Notes: a model not told the origin generated them from the letters alone. A stretch of DNA of 64,000 nucleotides from Sphingomonas sp. So64.6b (GCF_014171475.1 NZ_CP048817.1:2542001-2606000), one strand, 5' to 3'; shown: positions 42,176 to 52,519, numbered from the stretch's first letter. Numbers and translations are program-made.

Positions 42176-43620
42176 GCGGGCTCGAACCCGGCCGCAATTG
42201 CTGGCGGATCGAACGCGTCGACAAGGCGACGGTGTTGATCGACGCGGATCGTTATTTCCGCGCGGCACGCTCCGCGATGCTCAAGGCAAAGCAGCAGATC
42301 CTGCTGATCGGCTGGGATTTCGACGCGCGCATCGACCTCGTGCCTGGCGAACATGTCGAGGATGGCGCGCCGCACAATGTCGGCGACTTCATCTCCTGGC
42401 TGGTCGATCGCAATGCCGATCTCAATGTCTATCTGCTGCGCTGGGATGTCGGCGCGGTGAAGTCCTTGCTGCACGGCAAGACCATCTTCACCGTGATCAA
42501 ATGGATGCGCCACCCGCGCATCCACACCAAGCTCGACAGCTTCCACCCGGTCGCCGCGTCGCATCACCAGAAGATCGTGGTGATCGACGATTGCCTCGCC
42601 TTTTGCGGCGGGATCGATATGACCTCGGAACGCTGGGACACGCGCGAGCATCTCGATGATCAGCCGAGCCGGATGCTGAACGGCAAACCCTATAAACCCT
42701 GGCACGACGCGACCACCGCGTTGCAGGGCCCCGTCGCCGGAGCGCTGGGCGAACTATGCCGCGACCGCTGGGCACTGGCGGGCGGCGACCCGATCGACGC
42801 GCCGGACGTATCGACCGATTGCTGGCCCGACGGGCTCGATGTCGATTTCAATGATATCGAGGTGGCGATATCGCGGTCGCAGCCCGAAATGCCGGGCGTC
42901 GAGGCGGCGTATGAGATCGAAGCGCTCTATCTCGACCTGATCGCACGCGCGACGCGGCACATCTATGCCGAGAGTCAGTATTTCGCCTCGCGCGTTATCG
43001 CCGAGGCGATCGCCAGTCGGCTGGACGAAGCGGACGGGCCGGAAGTGGTGATCGTCAACCCGGTCACCGCCGAGGGCTGGCTGGAACCGGTCGCGATGGA
43101 CACCGCACGGGCGCGGTTGTTCGAGGCGCTGAAGCACCGCGACACGCATGACCGGCTGCGCATGTATCACCCGCATACCGCCGGCGGTGCGCCGATCTAT
43201 GTCCATGCCAAGATCCTGATCATCGACGACCGCGTGCTGCGCGTCGGATCGTCCAATTTCAACAACCGCTCGATGCGGCTCGACACCGAATGCGATGTGA
43301 CGATCGACGCCGATCGCGGTGCCGACCCGGCGTGCGTCCGGGCGATCCGTGACGGCCTGATCGCCGAACATCTCGGGCTGGAGATCGATGAAGTCATGGC
43401 GGCGATCGACCAGACCGGTTCGTTGATCGAGGCGATCGAGCGACTTCGCGGACCGGGCAAGACGCTGCTGCCGTACGAGGTGCCCGACCTTGGCGAGGTC
43501 GAGAAATGGTTGGCCGACAATGAAGTGTTCGATCCCGAAGGCCCGAGTGAAATGTTCGAGGTCAGCGCCAAGCGCGGCTTGTTTCGGCGATTGAGGTTCT
43601 GGAAGCGCCGTAAGGGGTGA
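42172..43620 (+). CDS. Phospholipase D family protein
   Basis: A 482-residue protein with two HxKxxxxD motifs, His132-Lys134-Asp139 (HHQKIVVID) and His345-Lys347-Asp352 (VHAKILIIDD), the latter followed by GSSNFNNRS. Other features: ILLIGWDFDARIDLVPGEH and CRDRW. It may act as a phospholipase D or a cardiolipin-type synthase; no signal peptide or membrane segment is apparent. GTG start overlaps the arsC stop by 4 bases. Confidence 0.9.
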   Translation: MSGLEPGRNCWRIERVDKATVLIDADRYFRAARSAMLKAKQQILLIGWDFDARIDLVPGEHVEDGAPHNVGDFISWLVDRNADLNVYLLRWDVGAVKSLLHGKTIFTVIKWMRHPRIHTKLDSFHPVAASHHQKIVVIDDCLAFCGGIDMTSERWDTREHLDDQPSRMLNGKPYKPWHDATTALQGPVAGALGELCRDRWALAGGDPIDAPDVSTDCWPDGLDVDFNDIEVAISRSQPEMPGVEAAYEIEALYLDLIARATRHIYAESQYFASRVIAEAIASRLDEADGPEVVIVNPVTAEGWLEPVAMDTARARLFEALKHRDTHDRLRMYHPHTAGGAPIYVHAKILIIDDRVLRVGSSNFNNRSMRLDTECDVTIDADRGADPACVRAIRDGLIAEHLGLEIDEVMAAIDQTGSLIEAIERLRGPGKTLLPYEVPDLGEVEKWLADNEVFDPEGPSEMFEVSAKRGLFRRLRFWKRRKG

Positions 43621-43651
43621 CGAATCTCCCCGCTGTCGTTAGAGCCGCCGC

Positions 43652-45871
43652 ATGAGCGAGATCACACCGCAAATCGTTGCCGAGCACGGCCTGTCGCCCG
43701 AAGAATATGAGCGTGTCCTGCACGCCATGGGGCGCGAGCCGAACATCACCGAGCTGGGCATTTTTTCGGTCATGTGGTCGGAGCATTGCTCCTATAAATC
43801 CAGCCGTATCCATCTGAAAAAGCTGCCGACCACAGGCCCGCAGGTAATTTGCGGACCCGGCGAGAATGCCGGCGTGATCGATATCGGCGACGGCCAGGCG
43901 GCGATCTTCAAGATGGAGAGCCACAACCACCCGTCCTATATCGAGCCCTATCAGGGTGCGGCGACCGGAGTCGGCGGCATCCTGCGCGATGTGTTCACCA
44001 TGGGCGCGCGGCCAATGGCGAATCTCAACGCGTTGCGTTTCGGCCGGCCCGATCATCCCAAGATGCGCCACCTGATCGCCGGCGTCGTCCATGGCATTGG
44101 CGGTTACGGCAATTGCGTCGGCGTGCCGACGGTCGGCGGTGAGGTGAATTTCCACCGCGCCTATGACGGCAACATCCTGGTCAATGCGATGACCGTCGGC
44201 GTCGCTGAGACCGACAAGATCTTCTATTCCGCCGCCAGCGGCATCGGCAATTCGATCGTCTATGTCGGATCCAAGACCGGTCGCGACGGTATCCATGGCG
44301 CGACCATGGCCTCGGCCGATTTCTCCGAGGATTCGGAGGAGAAGCGCCCCACCGTGCAGGTCGGCGATCCGTTCACCGAAAAGCTGCTGATCGAGGCCTG
44401 CCTCGAACTGATGGCCTCGGATGCGATCGTCGCCATCCAGGATATGGGTGCGGCCGGTCTGACCTCCTCGAGCGTCGAGATGGCCTCCAAGGGCGGGGTC
44501 GGCATCGAACTGAACATGGATGCCGTACCCTGCCGAGAGACTGGCATGACGCCCTATGAGATGATGCTGAGCGAAAGCCAGGAGCGCATGCTCATGGTGC
44601 TCAAGCCGGGCCGCGAGGATTTTGCGGAAGGTATCTTCAAGAAGTGGGAGCTCGATTTCGCGGTAATCGGTCACGTCACCGACACCGGCCGCATGGTGCT
44701 GACCTTCAAGGGTGAGACGGTGTGCGACATTCCGCTCGGCCCCCTTGCCGACGAGGCGCCTGCCTATGACCGCCCCTGGGTCAAGACCCCGCCGCCCGCA
44801 CCACTGACCAATGTGCCCGCGACGACCGACATCGCAGCTGACCTGTTGACCCTGATGGCATCACCCGACATCGCCAGCCGGCGCTGGATCTGGGAACAAT
44901 ATGATCACATGGTTGGCGGCGACACGGTGCAGCGCCCCGGGGGCGATGCCGCTGTCGTTCGCGTCCATGGCACAAACAAGGGCCTGGCGATCACCACCGA
45001 TTGCACGCCGCGCTATTGCTATGCCGACCCCTATGAAGGCGGCAAACAGGCGATTGCCGAGGCTTATCGCAATCTCAGCGCGGTCGGCGCCAAGCCGCTT
45101 GCCACGACCGATTGCATGAATTTCGGCAACCCGCAGCGGCCCGAGATCATGGGCCAGTTCGTCGGCTGCATCGAGGGAATGGCGGAGGCGTGCAAGGCGC
45201 TCGACTTCCCGATCGTGAGCGGCAACGTCTCGCTCTACAATGAAACCAAGAATGACGACGGCACCGGATCGGCGATCCTGCCGACGCCCGCGATCGGCGG
45301 CGTCGGCTTGCTCGCCGACTGGTCGAAATCGGCGACCATCGCCTTCAAGGCGACCGGCGACGTGATCGTGCTGATCGGTACCCGTCAGGGCCATCTCGGC
45401 CAGTCGCTATGGCTGCGCGAAGTGCATGGCCGCGAGGAAGGCCCGCCGCCGCCGGTCGATCTCGATGCCGAGCGCCGCAATGGCGAATTCGTACGCCGCG
45501 CCATCGCGGCGGGAGCGCTGACCGCGGTCCATGACGTGTCGGACGGCGGCGTCGCGGTCGCCATCGCGGAGATGGCGCTGGCCGGAAATATCGGCGCGAT
45601 GCTTCACACGCCCCTGCCCTGCGGCGTCGCCTGTTCGCTGTTCGGCGAGGATCAGGGGCTCTATATCGCGACGGTCGCCGATCATGCGCTGCTCGACACG
45701 CTCTCCGCCGCGCATGCCGCAGGCGTCGAGATGGAGCGGATCGGCCGGACGATCGCCGACCGGCTGATCTTCGAACTGACCGACGACGATCATGTCGTGA
45801 CGCTGGCGCAGCTGCGTACCGCACATGAAGGCTTCTTCCCGGCCTTGATGGGTGAAAACATCATCGTCTGA
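43652..45871 (+). CDS. purL: Phosphoribosylformylglycinamidine synthase subunit PurL
   Basis: Makes FGAM from FGAR, ATP and ammonia in purine synthesis. At 739 residues it is the small-PurL form, which needs PurS and PurQ (not in this window). Signatures: [60 protein letters not shown] and the C-terminal repeat NFGNPQRPE...GNVSLYNET. It follows the phospholipase D gene by 31 bases. Confidence 0.97.
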   Translation: MSEITPQIVAEHGLSPEEYERVLHAMGREPNITELGIFSVMWSEHCSYKSSRIHLKKLPTTGPQVICGPGENAGVIDIGDGQAAIFKMESHNHPSYIEPYQGAATGVGGILRDVFTMGARPMANLNALRFGRPDHPKMRHLIAGVVHGIGGYGNCVGVPTVGGEVNFHRAYDGNILVNAMTVGVAETDKIFYSAASGIGNSIVYVGSKTGRDGIHGATMASADFSEDSEEKRPTVQVGDPFTEKLLIEACLELMASDAIVAIQDMGAAGLTSSSVEMASKGGVGIELNMDAVPCRETGMTPYEMMLSESQERMLMVLKPGREDFAEGIFKKWELDFAVIGHVTDTGRMVLTFKGETVCDIPLGPLADEAPAYDRPWVKTPPPAPLTNVPATTDIAADLLTLMASPDIASRRWIWEQYDHMVGGDTVQRPGGDAAVVRVHGTNKGLAITTDCTPRYCYADPYEGGKQAIAEAYRNLSAVGAKPLATTDCMNFGNPQRPEIMGQFVGCIEGMAEACKALDFPIVSGNVSLYNETKNDDGTGSAILPTPAIGGVGLLADWSKSATIAFKATGDVIVLIGTRQGHLGQSLWLREVHGREEGPPPPVDLDAERRNGEFVRRAIAAGALTAVHDVSDGGVAVAIAEMALAGNIGAMLHTPLPCGVACSLFGEDQGLYIATVADHALLDTLSAAHAAGVEMERIGRTIADRLIFELTDDDHVVTLAQLRTAHEGFFPALMGENIIV

Positions 45872-45930
45872 GGGTGACGGTCGCGATTGACCGATGCCCA
45901 AGGCCCGTCCCTTTATCGGTGATCCGTTTT

Positions 45931-45955
45931 GGAACCGCCGACCCGCGTGGCTGTT
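45931..45955 (+). promoter_or_regulatory. Possible sigma-EcfG-type promoter
   Basis: GGAAC (45931-45935), 17 bases, then GTT (45953-45955) preceded by T instead of C; i.e. GGAAC-N16-TGTT. It lies 65 bases before the membrane protein start at 46021 and on the same strand. One deviation from the consensus -10 (CGTT). Confidence 0.4.
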
Positions 45956-46020
45956 GCGCTGCGCGATAGACCCGCCGCGCCGTAACCTGTACTTTCCTCC
46001 GTGATAATCGGGGGAATATC

Positions 46021-46494
46021 ATGCCGACCTATTCAACCGCGTCGATCTGGCGCGCGATCGCCATTGCCACGACGATCGCCGGCACGCTCGACCTTCTCGC
46101 CGCTTTCATCCTGGCAATCATCACCGGCGGCAGCCCGGCCGGCGTGCTGCGGGGGATCGGCAGCGCGGTGATCGATGCCGGCGCCTTTGATAGTGTCGCG
46201 GTTCCCGCTCTTGTCGGCCTGGTGCTGCATTTTGCGATCATGCTGGTCATGGCATCGGTCTATATCGTTGCGGCATCGCGCGCCGTGATGATCGATCGTC
46301 GTCCGCTACTCAGCGGGATCGGTTATGGCATTCTGACATGGCTGGTGATGTACTGGCTCGTCCTGCCGGCGCGCTGGCCGACCAGGTTTCCGATTCTCGC
46401 CCCGACAGAGATCGCGACTCAGCTGTTTTGCCATATCTTGCTGGTCGGAATTCCAATCGCATTGGTATCCCGACAAGCACGTCGCTGGATTTGA
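46021..46494 (+). CDS. Four-helix membrane protein, function unknown
   Basis: A 157-residue protein with hydrophobic helices at about 9-33, 58-82, 97-118 and 132-150. I do not recognise the family, although the layout (YSTASIWRAIAIATTIAGTLDLLAAFI...) is common in sphingomonads. SD GGGGGAATATC precedes ATG 46021. It is isolated between purL and the bfd-bfr pair. Confidence 0.7.
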   Translation: MPTYSTASIWRAIAIATTIAGTLDLLAAFILAIITGGSPAGVLRGIGSAVIDAGAFDSVAVPALVGLVLHFAIMLVMASVYIVAASRAVMIDRRPLLSGIGYGILTWLVMYWLVLPARWPTRFPILAPTEIATQLFCHILLVGIPIALVSRQARRWI

Positions 46495-46515
46495 ATCTCC
46501 CTCCTTCGCCAGCTT

Positions 46516-46554
46516 TTGCGAATCAACCGCAAATTCGCTTGCGAGTAGTTCGCA
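46516..46554 (+). promoter_or_regulatory. Iron-box-like dyads upstream of bfd-bfr
   Basis: Alternating TTGCG/CGCAA half-sites: TTGCG-N7-CGCAA at 46516-46532 and TGCGA-N4-TTCGCA at 46540-46554, sharing an inner CGCAA...TTGCG at 46528-46543. The TGCgAAT-type palindrome resembles the Fur box proposed for several alphaproteobacteria. It sits 38 bases upstream of bfd. Confidence 0.5.
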
Positions 46555-46591
46555 TTAGCCCTACTTAAGGGACGAAGCGGTGGAGCATCCA

Positions 46592-46762
46592 ATGGTCGTC
46601 TGCGTTTGTAATGCGATTCGGGAACGTGATGTGCGTGAAGCGGCGCGTCAGGGCGCGACCAGCGCCTGCCAGGCTTATCGCGCGCTTGGCCGCCGGCCGA
46701 AATGCGGCCAGTGCGTCCCGTTCGCGCGATCCATTATCGATTCTGAACGTGCTGCTGCGTAG
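46592..46762 (+). CDS. bfd: Bacterioferritin-associated ferredoxin
   Basis: A 56-residue [2Fe-2S] protein with the Bfd cysteine arrangement Cys4-x-Cys6...Cys38-xx-Cys41 (MVVCVCN and PKCGQC). Bfd reduces ferric iron stored in bacterioferritin so that it can be released. Start ATG 46592 has GTGGAG upstream; GTG 46580 would add four residues. The bfr gene follows 100 bases downstream. Confidence 0.93.
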   Translation: MVVCVCNAIRERDVREAARQGATSACQAYRALGRRPKCGQCVPFARSIIDSERAAA

Positions 46763-46861
46763 CGTTCTCAGCCCCAAAAAACCGCAGAATTCCGCCATTT
46801 TTTGACTGTTCGTGTCCGGCTCGTTGCGCTATTATCAGCGTAACGAATGGAGATACGTGCC

Positions 46862-47344
46862 ATGAAGGGCGACGCGAAAGTCATCGATTATCTGAACGAG
46901 GCGCTCAAGAACGAGCTGACCGCGATCAACCAATATTGGCTGCATTATCGGCTGCTCGATCATTGGGGCGTGAAGAAGCTCGCCGATTTCGAGCGGCACG
47001 AATCGATCGACGAGATGAAGCATGCCGACTGGTTGTCGGAACGCATCCTGTTCCTCGACGGCCTGCCCAATTTCCAGCTGCTCGGACGCCTGCGTATCGG
47101 CGAATCGGTCGAGGAAGTACTCAAGGCGGATCTTGCGCTCGAGATGGAGGCGCTGCCGCTGCTCCGCGACGCGATCGAGCATAGCGAAAGCGTGCGCGAC
47201 TATGTCAGCCGCGACCTGTTCCGCCGCATTCTCGACAGCGAGGAAGAACATGTCGACACGCTTGAGCGCCAGTTCGAGATGATCGAGCGGATGGGACTGG
47301 AGAATTACATCCAGCTCAATTCAAAAGCCGAAGAGGGCGAATAA
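46862..47344 (+). CDS. bfr: Bacterioferritin
   Basis: A 160-residue haem-containing ferritin subunit forming the 24-mer iron store. All key residues are present: ferroxidase ligands Glu18, Glu51, His54, Glu94, Glu127, His130, and the haem-ligand Met52 in DEMKHAD. Start ATG 46862 with GGAG 10 bases before; an earlier ATG at 46847 is less well placed. Pairs with Bfd encoded just upstream. Confidence 0.97.
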   Translation: MKGDAKVIDYLNEALKNELTAINQYWLHYRLLDHWGVKKLADFERHESIDEMKHADWLSERILFLDGLPNFQLLGRLRIGESVEEVLKADLALEMEALPLLRDAIEHSESVRDYVSRDLFRRILDSEEEHVDTLERQFEMIERMGLENYIQLNSKAEEGE

Positions 47345-47379
47345 AACCGGCCGATATCGACTGGCGGAAACATGCCTGC

Positions 47380-47820
47380 TCAGTCGGCCAGCGGTCGCCG
47401 TCCAAAGGCGGCCGGGCGGCGTTCGACCAGCGGGTTGGCCTCGCGCTCGAGCAAGGTGAGCGTGTCTTCGAACAACGAACGCAGCTTGACGACGTGCTGC
47501 AGCGCCTGTTCGGGCGTGTCATGACTTTCCACACAGTCGCGCGCGATGGTTTCGATTTGCTCGGCGAGTTCGCCCAGCGGTTCCGCGCCGAACTGCCGCG
47601 CTTCGCCCTTCAGCGTATGTGACGGGATGATCAGCGCGGCGGCATTCTGGGCACGCATCGCCGCCTCGATCGCCGCGACCGACTTCACGCCATCTTCGCG
47701 GAAATAGCCCAGGATACGCACGAATCCCGCCCCGAGTTCGCTGCGCGAACGCGAGAAGGCGGTCCAATCGACCAATGTGCTACCCTCAAATGACACTGTC
47801 GTCTCCTCCCCTTTGGCCAT
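47380..47820 (-). CDS. Histidine phosphotransfer (Hpt) domain protein
   Basis: A 146-residue protein with a single Hpt domain: FVRILGYFREDGVKSVAAIEAAM...ALIIPSHTLKGEARQFGAEPLGELAEQIE; the phosphoryl-accepting His is His68 in SHTLKGEA. Such proteins relay phosphate between hybrid kinases and response regulators. No hybrid kinase or ChpT/CckA gene is nearby, so the partner is unknown. It lies 171 bases downstream of der on the same strand. Confidence 0.87.
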   Translation of the reverse strand: MAKGEETTVSFEGSTLVDWTAFSRSRSELGAGFVRILGYFREDGVKSVAAIEAAMRAQNAAALIIPSHTLKGEARQFGAEPLGELAEQIETIARDCVESHDTPEQALQHVVKLRSLFEDTLTLLEREANPLVERRPAAFGRRPLAD

Positions 47821-47991
47821 GAATGCCCCAGAGGTTTCACGCTATCTCTACGCGACGTCCGTAAAGGATGGATTGACAGAAGGGCCGTAGCGGGCCCTAT
47901 TCTCACCCTGCAGGCCTGCTATTCAGCTCGTTATTGTGGCTCGATCGGTAAATATTATCGGCCGATGCATCCAATCTGGATGGACCAAGGC

Positions 47992-49365
47992 TTATCGGTC
48001 GAACGGATTCTTCGGCGCGCGCAGGGTCAGCCGCACTGGCACAGCACCGAAGCCCAGGTCACGGCGGATGCCGTTGATCAGATAGCGTTGGTAACTCATC
48101 GGCAACTGATCGACACGCGTGCCAAACAGGACGAAGCCCGGCGGGCGCGTCTTGGCCTGGGTGAGATAACGCAGCTTGATGCGCTTGCCGCCAGGCGCAG
48201 GCGGTGGATTGGCTTCGATCGCCTTTTCGAACCAGCGATTGAGCTCACCGGTTCCGACACGCTTCGACCAGGCCTCGCGCGTTTCGAACGCGACCTTCAT
48301 CAGCATATCGATGCCCTTGCCGGTCGCTGCCGATACGGTCATCAGCGGCACGCCCCTGACTTGGCTCAACCCCTCCTCCAGCGCCGCTTTGACGCCATTG
48401 AACAGGCTGGAGGCATTTTCCGCCACATCCCATTTGTTGAGCGCGACGACCAGTGCGCGCCCTTCCTGCAGCGCGCTGTCGGCGATGCGCAGATCCTGTG
48501 CCTCGAGACCACGCGTGGCATCCAGCAGCAGCACGATGACTTCGGCGAAATCGATCGCATGAAGCGCGTCGGCAACGGAAAGCTTTTCGAGCTTGTCCTG
48601 CACATTGGCGCGCTTGCGCATGCCCGCCGTGTCGATCAGTCGGACCGCGCGTTCGCCCCGGTCGGGGTCGTTCCACAGCCATTCGATCGCGATCGAATCA
48701 CGCGTGATGCCAGCTTCCGGGCCGGTGATCAGACGTTCCTGCCCGAGCATCTTGTTGATCAGCGTCGATTTGCCTGCATTGGGCCGTCCGACGATCGCCA
48801 ACTTGAGCGGCGCATCCGGGTTCTCGGGATCCTCTTCTTCCTCCTCCTCCTCCTCGATATCGTCATGCTCGATATGCGGGAGAAGCGCGTCGAACAGATC
48901 GCCCATGCCCTCGCCATGCTCGGCGGAGAGCTGGACCGGGTCGCCAAAGCCGAGCGAGAGCGATTCTAGAATGCCGGCTTCGCCCGCCTTGCCTTCCGCC
49001 TTGTTCGCGACAAGCACGACCGGCGTGTTCGATCCACGCAGCCAGCGCGCGATTTCCTCGTCGAGCGGCACCAGACCAACCCGCGAATCGATCATGAACA
49101 GCGCGACATCGGCCTGCGCAACGGCCTCTTCGGTCTGTGCGCGCATCCGGCCGGGAAGCGAGGCGGCGTCCTGATCCTCGTAACCGGCGGTGTCGATAAT
49201 GCGGAATTCCATGCCGACAAGCGTGGCATCGCCTTCGCGACGATCGCGCGTCACGCCGGGCCGGTCATCGACCAGCGCGAGCTTCTTGCCGACGAGGCGG
49301 TTGAACAGGGTCGATTTGCCGACATTGGGCCGGCCGACAATCGCGACCTTGGGAAGTTTGGACAT
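47992..49365 (-). CDS. der: Ribosome-associated GTPase Der (EngA)
   Basis: A 457-residue protein with two tandem GTPase domains ([18 protein letters not shown] and [18 protein letters not shown]) and a C-terminal KH-like domain, needed for 50S assembly. Between the GTPase domains is an acidic linker [12 protein letters not shown] encoded by a GAG/GAA run (48832-48855). Start ATG 49365 is chosen over 49413 because [11 protein letters not shown] begins the conserved part and AAAGG precedes it. Confidence 0.95.
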   Translation of the reverse strand: MSKLPKVAIVGRPNVGKSTLFNRLVGKKLALVDDRPGVTRDRREGDATLVGMEFRIIDTAGYEDQDAASLPGRMRAQTEEAVAQADVALFMIDSRVGLVPLDEEIARWLRGSNTPVVLVANKAEGKAGEAGILESLSLGFGDPVQLSAEHGEGMGDLFDALLPHIEHDDIEEEEEEEEDPENPDAPLKLAIVGRPNAGKSTLINKMLGQERLITGPEAGITRDSIAIEWLWNDPDRGERAVRLIDTAGMRKRANVQDKLEKLSVADALHAIDFAEVIVLLLDATRGLEAQDLRIADSALQEGRALVVALNKWDVAENASSLFNGVKAALEEGLSQVRGVPLMTVSAATGKGIDMLMKVAFETREAWSKRVGTGELNRWFEKAIEANPPPAPGGKRIKLRYLTQAKTRPPGFVLFGTRVDQLPMSYQRYLINGIRRDLGFGAVPVRLTLRAPKNPFDR

Positions 49366-49461
49366 GAGCGTGCCTTTACGCTGCTCCGCAGCAAACGTCA
49401 CCCCAGCGCTCAACCCGATGCGAACAAGGGCTCCTTCCGCAGGAAAGAGCCCCTTACAGGA

Positions 49462-50784
49462 TCAACGATAGGCGGTGATGCGGCCCTTCATGTCGAGCAC
49501 ATAGAGCGTGTTGTTCGCGACGATCGGCGGAAGGCTGATCGATGCGCCGCCCTTGATCGTCGACTGGACTTCGCCATTGCTGACCGATGCGGAGACGATC
49601 TCGCCTTCCGAATTGGTCAGAACCAGACGATTGCCGGCGAGCAACGGACCGAACCATGTGATCGGATGCTTGCGCTTCTTGACGTTCTTATAGGCCGGCA
49701 ACTGGCTGATCCAGCGCACCAGTCCGGTCGAGCGCGTCAGGCAGACGAGCCGCGCATCGTCAGTGATGAGGAACAGCCATTCGCCCGCGATCCACGGCGT
49801 GGAGATACCGGCGAAATTCTGCGCCCAGACACGCTGGCCGGTCGCGAGATCGATCGCCACTGTACGACCGCCCTGCCCAACCGCATAGACGCGGCCCTGA
49901 TCGATCACCGGCGCGGCATCGATATCCGCCAGCGACGACACCGAGGTCGAGATGGCCGAACGCGACAATGCGTCCTGCCACAACGCCCGGCCATTTTCGT
50001 AACGATAGGCGTTGAGTTCGCCCGACGAGAAACCGGCCACGACCGACCCTTGCGCCGCGGCGGGTGCGGCAACGCCGAACACCCCCTGCGATTCGAGCGA
50101 GCCCGACTGAGTCCAGCCGACCGTGCCATCGGCGAGTGCGATAGCGAAAAGCTGATTATCCTGGCTCAGGACATAGAGATTGCCATTGGCGATGGTCGGC
50201 GCACCGCGCAGCGGGCCGCCCGGCTTCGCGCGCCATAGCTCCGTCCCGTCGGCGGCGTTCAAGGCGACGACATCGCCGACGCCGTCGGTCGCATAAAGTT
50301 TGCCGTCTTCGAAACTGACACCACCACCGAAACGCGCGGCCTTGTTGGTGTTTTCCTTGGCGATCGTCTTCGACCAGATTTTCGCGCCGGTATCAGCGGC
50401 AAAGGCCGAGACCGTCGCATCGACATCCATCGCGTATAGGCGGCCGCCGGCCACGACCGGGGGCGCCGCCAGGCGCTGACGATTCGACCCGCCATTGACG
50501 CTCGCGCTCCATGCGCGCGACAGCGATTCACCGAGCGCGAGCTGGCCCATCGACTTGGCCGAATTGCCGCCCGGTTGCGCCCAGGAATCATTGACCGCCG
50601 GCGGCGGCAACAGCACCTGGACCGCCGCGATCGTCTTGTCCGGCTCGCTTGCGCTTTCCGACAACAGGATCGGCACACGATCCCCCAGCACCGGCGTCTT
50701 TTTCTGACCGCCCTTGAATATGCCGCAAGCGCTGAGCGCCAGGAGAGCCGCGATCGCGAGCGGCACCCTCTTCCCTGTCATCAT
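49462..50784 (-). CDS. bamB: Outer-membrane assembly lipoprotein BamB
   Basis: A 440-residue PQQ-type beta-propeller lipoprotein that helps the BAM complex insert outer-membrane barrels. Lipobox LSAC with Cys20. Repeats: GGRLYAMDVDATVSAFAADTGAKIWSK, DGKLYATDGVGDVVALNAADGTELWR, NGNLYVLSQDNQLFAIALADGTVGW and QGRVYAVGQGGRTVAIDLATGQRVW. Its ATG overlaps the yfgM-like stop by 4 bases, and der follows; this matches the yfgM-bamB-der order of other proteobacteria. Confidence 0.93.
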   Translation of the reverse strand: MMTGKRVPLAIAALLALSACGIFKGGQKKTPVLGDRVPILLSESASEPDKTIAAVQVLLPPPAVNDSWAQPGGNSAKSMGQLALGESLSRAWSASVNGGSNRQRLAAPPVVAGGRLYAMDVDATVSAFAADTGAKIWSKTIAKENTNKAARFGGGVSFEDGKLYATDGVGDVVALNAADGTELWRAKPGGPLRGAPTIANGNLYVLSQDNQLFAIALADGTVGWTQSGSLESQGVFGVAAPAAAQGSVVAGFSSGELNAYRYENGRALWQDALSRSAISTSVSSLADIDAAPVIDQGRVYAVGQGGRTVAIDLATGQRVWAQNFAGISTPWIAGEWLFLITDDARLVCLTRSTGLVRWISQLPAYKNVKKRKHPITWFGPLLAGNRLVLTNSEGEIVSASVSNGEVQSTIKGGASISLPPIVANNTLYVLDMKGRITAYR

Positions 50785-51476
50785 GGTGCTTTCTTTTCCT
50801 CAGGTGTGTCGACGGCGTCGATACCCAGTACGCCAGCCATCTGAACCGCACGTTGACGGAGCGTGGCTGGAACGGTCTCTTCGCGGGCGATCTGGCCGAA
50901 CAAGGGGCCTGCCAGATCGGGCCGGTTCATTCGCAGATAGGCGGCCGCGACCAGCTCGCCCGCGCTTCCGAACCAGGGATTGCCCTTGACCGCAAGCGGT
51001 CGCAGGCGGTTGACGATAACATCGGGCTTCAACGTGTCGTATTCGGCCGAGGTCTGACGGATCAGCGCGAGATCGCGGAACGGCTGCGCCAGCGAAGCGT
51101 CTGCGGCGATCTCACCAAATTTGGCGGCTGAGCCCTTCAAATCCCGCTTGTCGAGCAACGCGTCCGCCTGAGCAAACCGGGCGATGGCCTGGTAACCATC
51201 GACATTCGATGTGGCGAGTTCCTGAAGCACCTTGGGGTCGGCGGGCTTGGTGCCGGCGTTATCGACCAACGCCTGAAGCTGTTCGCCCTGTTTGCCGGCG
51301 ACTTCGGCACTGTGATGCTTCCAATAGAGAAAGCCGCCGAATGCCGCGAGGCCGACGATGATCACCACGATCAGCCAGCGGCCATACCGTGTCCAATAGC
51401 TGGCCAGCTGGTCGCGACGGAGTTCTTCATCGACCTCACGCAGGAATGCTTCGTCGGTGTTCGGCGGGACGGCCAA
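50781..51476 (-). CDS. YfgM-like membrane-anchored TPR protein
   Basis: A 231-residue protein with a cytoplasmic N-terminus (DEAFLREVDEELRRDQLASYWTRYG), one membrane helix at about 33-52 and a periplasmic TPR-like region (VDNAGTKPADPKVLQELATSNVDGYQAIARFAQADALLDKRDLKGSAAKFGEIAAD). E. coli YfgM is a SecYEG-associated chaperone-network protein encoded upstream of bamB, the same position as here. Confidence 0.85.
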   Translation of the reverse strand: MAVPPNTDEAFLREVDEELRRDQLASYWTRYGRWLIVVIIVGLAAFGGFLYWKHHSAEVAGKQGEQLQALVDNAGTKPADPKVLQELATSNVDGYQAIARFAQADALLDKRDLKGSAAKFGEIAADASLAQPFRDLALIRQTSAEYDTLKPDVIVNRLRPLAVKGNPWFGSAGELVAAAYLRMNRPDLAGPLFGQIAREETVPATLRQRAVQMAGVLGIDAVDTPEEKKAP

Positions 51477-51590
51477 GGCAGGCTCCAGATACGGTGTCAG
51501 GACGGGAAGGGCCGGACCTTAGCGGCGGCGGCGGGCAAACGGAAGTGACTCAATCTTCAGGTCAATCGGTGCCGGGCGATCCGCCGCGGT

Positions 51591-52454
51591 TCAATCGGTC
51601 TTGGGTTGATAGGTCTGATCCGGCCCGGGAAATGCCCGTGACCGTACATCGGTTGCATAGGTTTCGACCGCGGCGGAAATACGGCCGGCAAGATCGTCAA
51701 ATTTCTTCACGAAGCGCGGCGTGCGTTCGAACATGCCGAGCATGTCCTCTGTCACCAGCACCTGCCCGTCACAATCGGCCGAGGCGCCGATGCCGATCAC
51801 CGGGCAGGACACTTCGGCGGTGATGGTCCGCGCGAGCGGCTCGACAATGCCTTCCGCGACGATCGCGAAGGCGCCGGCATCGGCGATCGCGCGCGCATCG
51901 GCGACGATCTTGGCGTGTTCGGCGTTGGTCCGTCCACGTGCGCCATAGCCGCCAAGCGCATTCACCGCCTGTGGCGTCAGGCCGATATGCCCCATGACCG
52001 GAATGCCGCGTGCAGACAGGAATGCAACGGTCGGCGCCATCGCCTCACCACCCTCCATCTTGATCGCCGCGGCGCCGGTTTCCGACATAACCCGCGACGC
52101 CGAGGCGAAAGCCTGTTCGGGACTTCCCTCATAGCTGCCGAACGGCATGTCGATCACGACCAGCGAATGATAGCTGCCACGTACCACCGCAGCGCCATGC
52201 GCGCACATCATATCGAGCGTTACCTGAAGCGTCGACGGGAAGCCGTAGATAACTTGCCCCAGGCTGTCGCCGACCAGCAATATGTCGCAATGCGGGTCGA
52301 GTAGTTGCGCCATCCGCACGGTGTATGCGGTGAGCATCACCAGCGGCTCCTTGCCCTTGCGGTTGAGGATCGCCGGAACCGTCAGGCGTTTCATCGGCGC
52401 CGGCATCGGATTGGCGCGGCTGGTCGACGTATCGATCGTATAGGTCGTGGACAT
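51591..52454 (-). CDS. panB: 3-methyl-2-oxobutanoate hydroxymethyltransferase
   Basis: First committed step of pantothenate synthesis: adds a hydroxymethyl group from methylene-tetrahydrofolate to ketoisovalerate. The 287-residue protein has [79 protein letters not shown] and [24 protein letters not shown], with Mg-binding Asp and catalytic Glu conserved. Start ATG 52454 (MSTTYTID); the extension upstream is not coding. Confidence 0.96.
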   Translation of the reverse strand: MSTTYTIDTSTSRANPMPAPMKRLTVPAILNRKGKEPLVMLTAYTVRMAQLLDPHCDILLVGDSLGQVIYGFPSTLQVTLDMMCAHGAAVVRGSYHSLVVIDMPFGSYEGSPEQAFASASRVMSETGAAAIKMEGGEAMAPTVAFLSARGIPVMGHIGLTPQAVNALGGYGARGRTNAEHAKIVADARAIADAGAFAIVAEGIVEPLARTITAEVSCPVIGIGASADCDGQVLVTEDMLGMFERTPRFVKKFDDLAGRISAAVETYATDVRSRAFPGPDQTYQPKTD

Positions 52455-52519
52455 GACCTGCGAACTAGCGGATCGGACGCGCCGATGCCAGCGCGACAAT
52501 AATCCCATCGGGCATCCGA

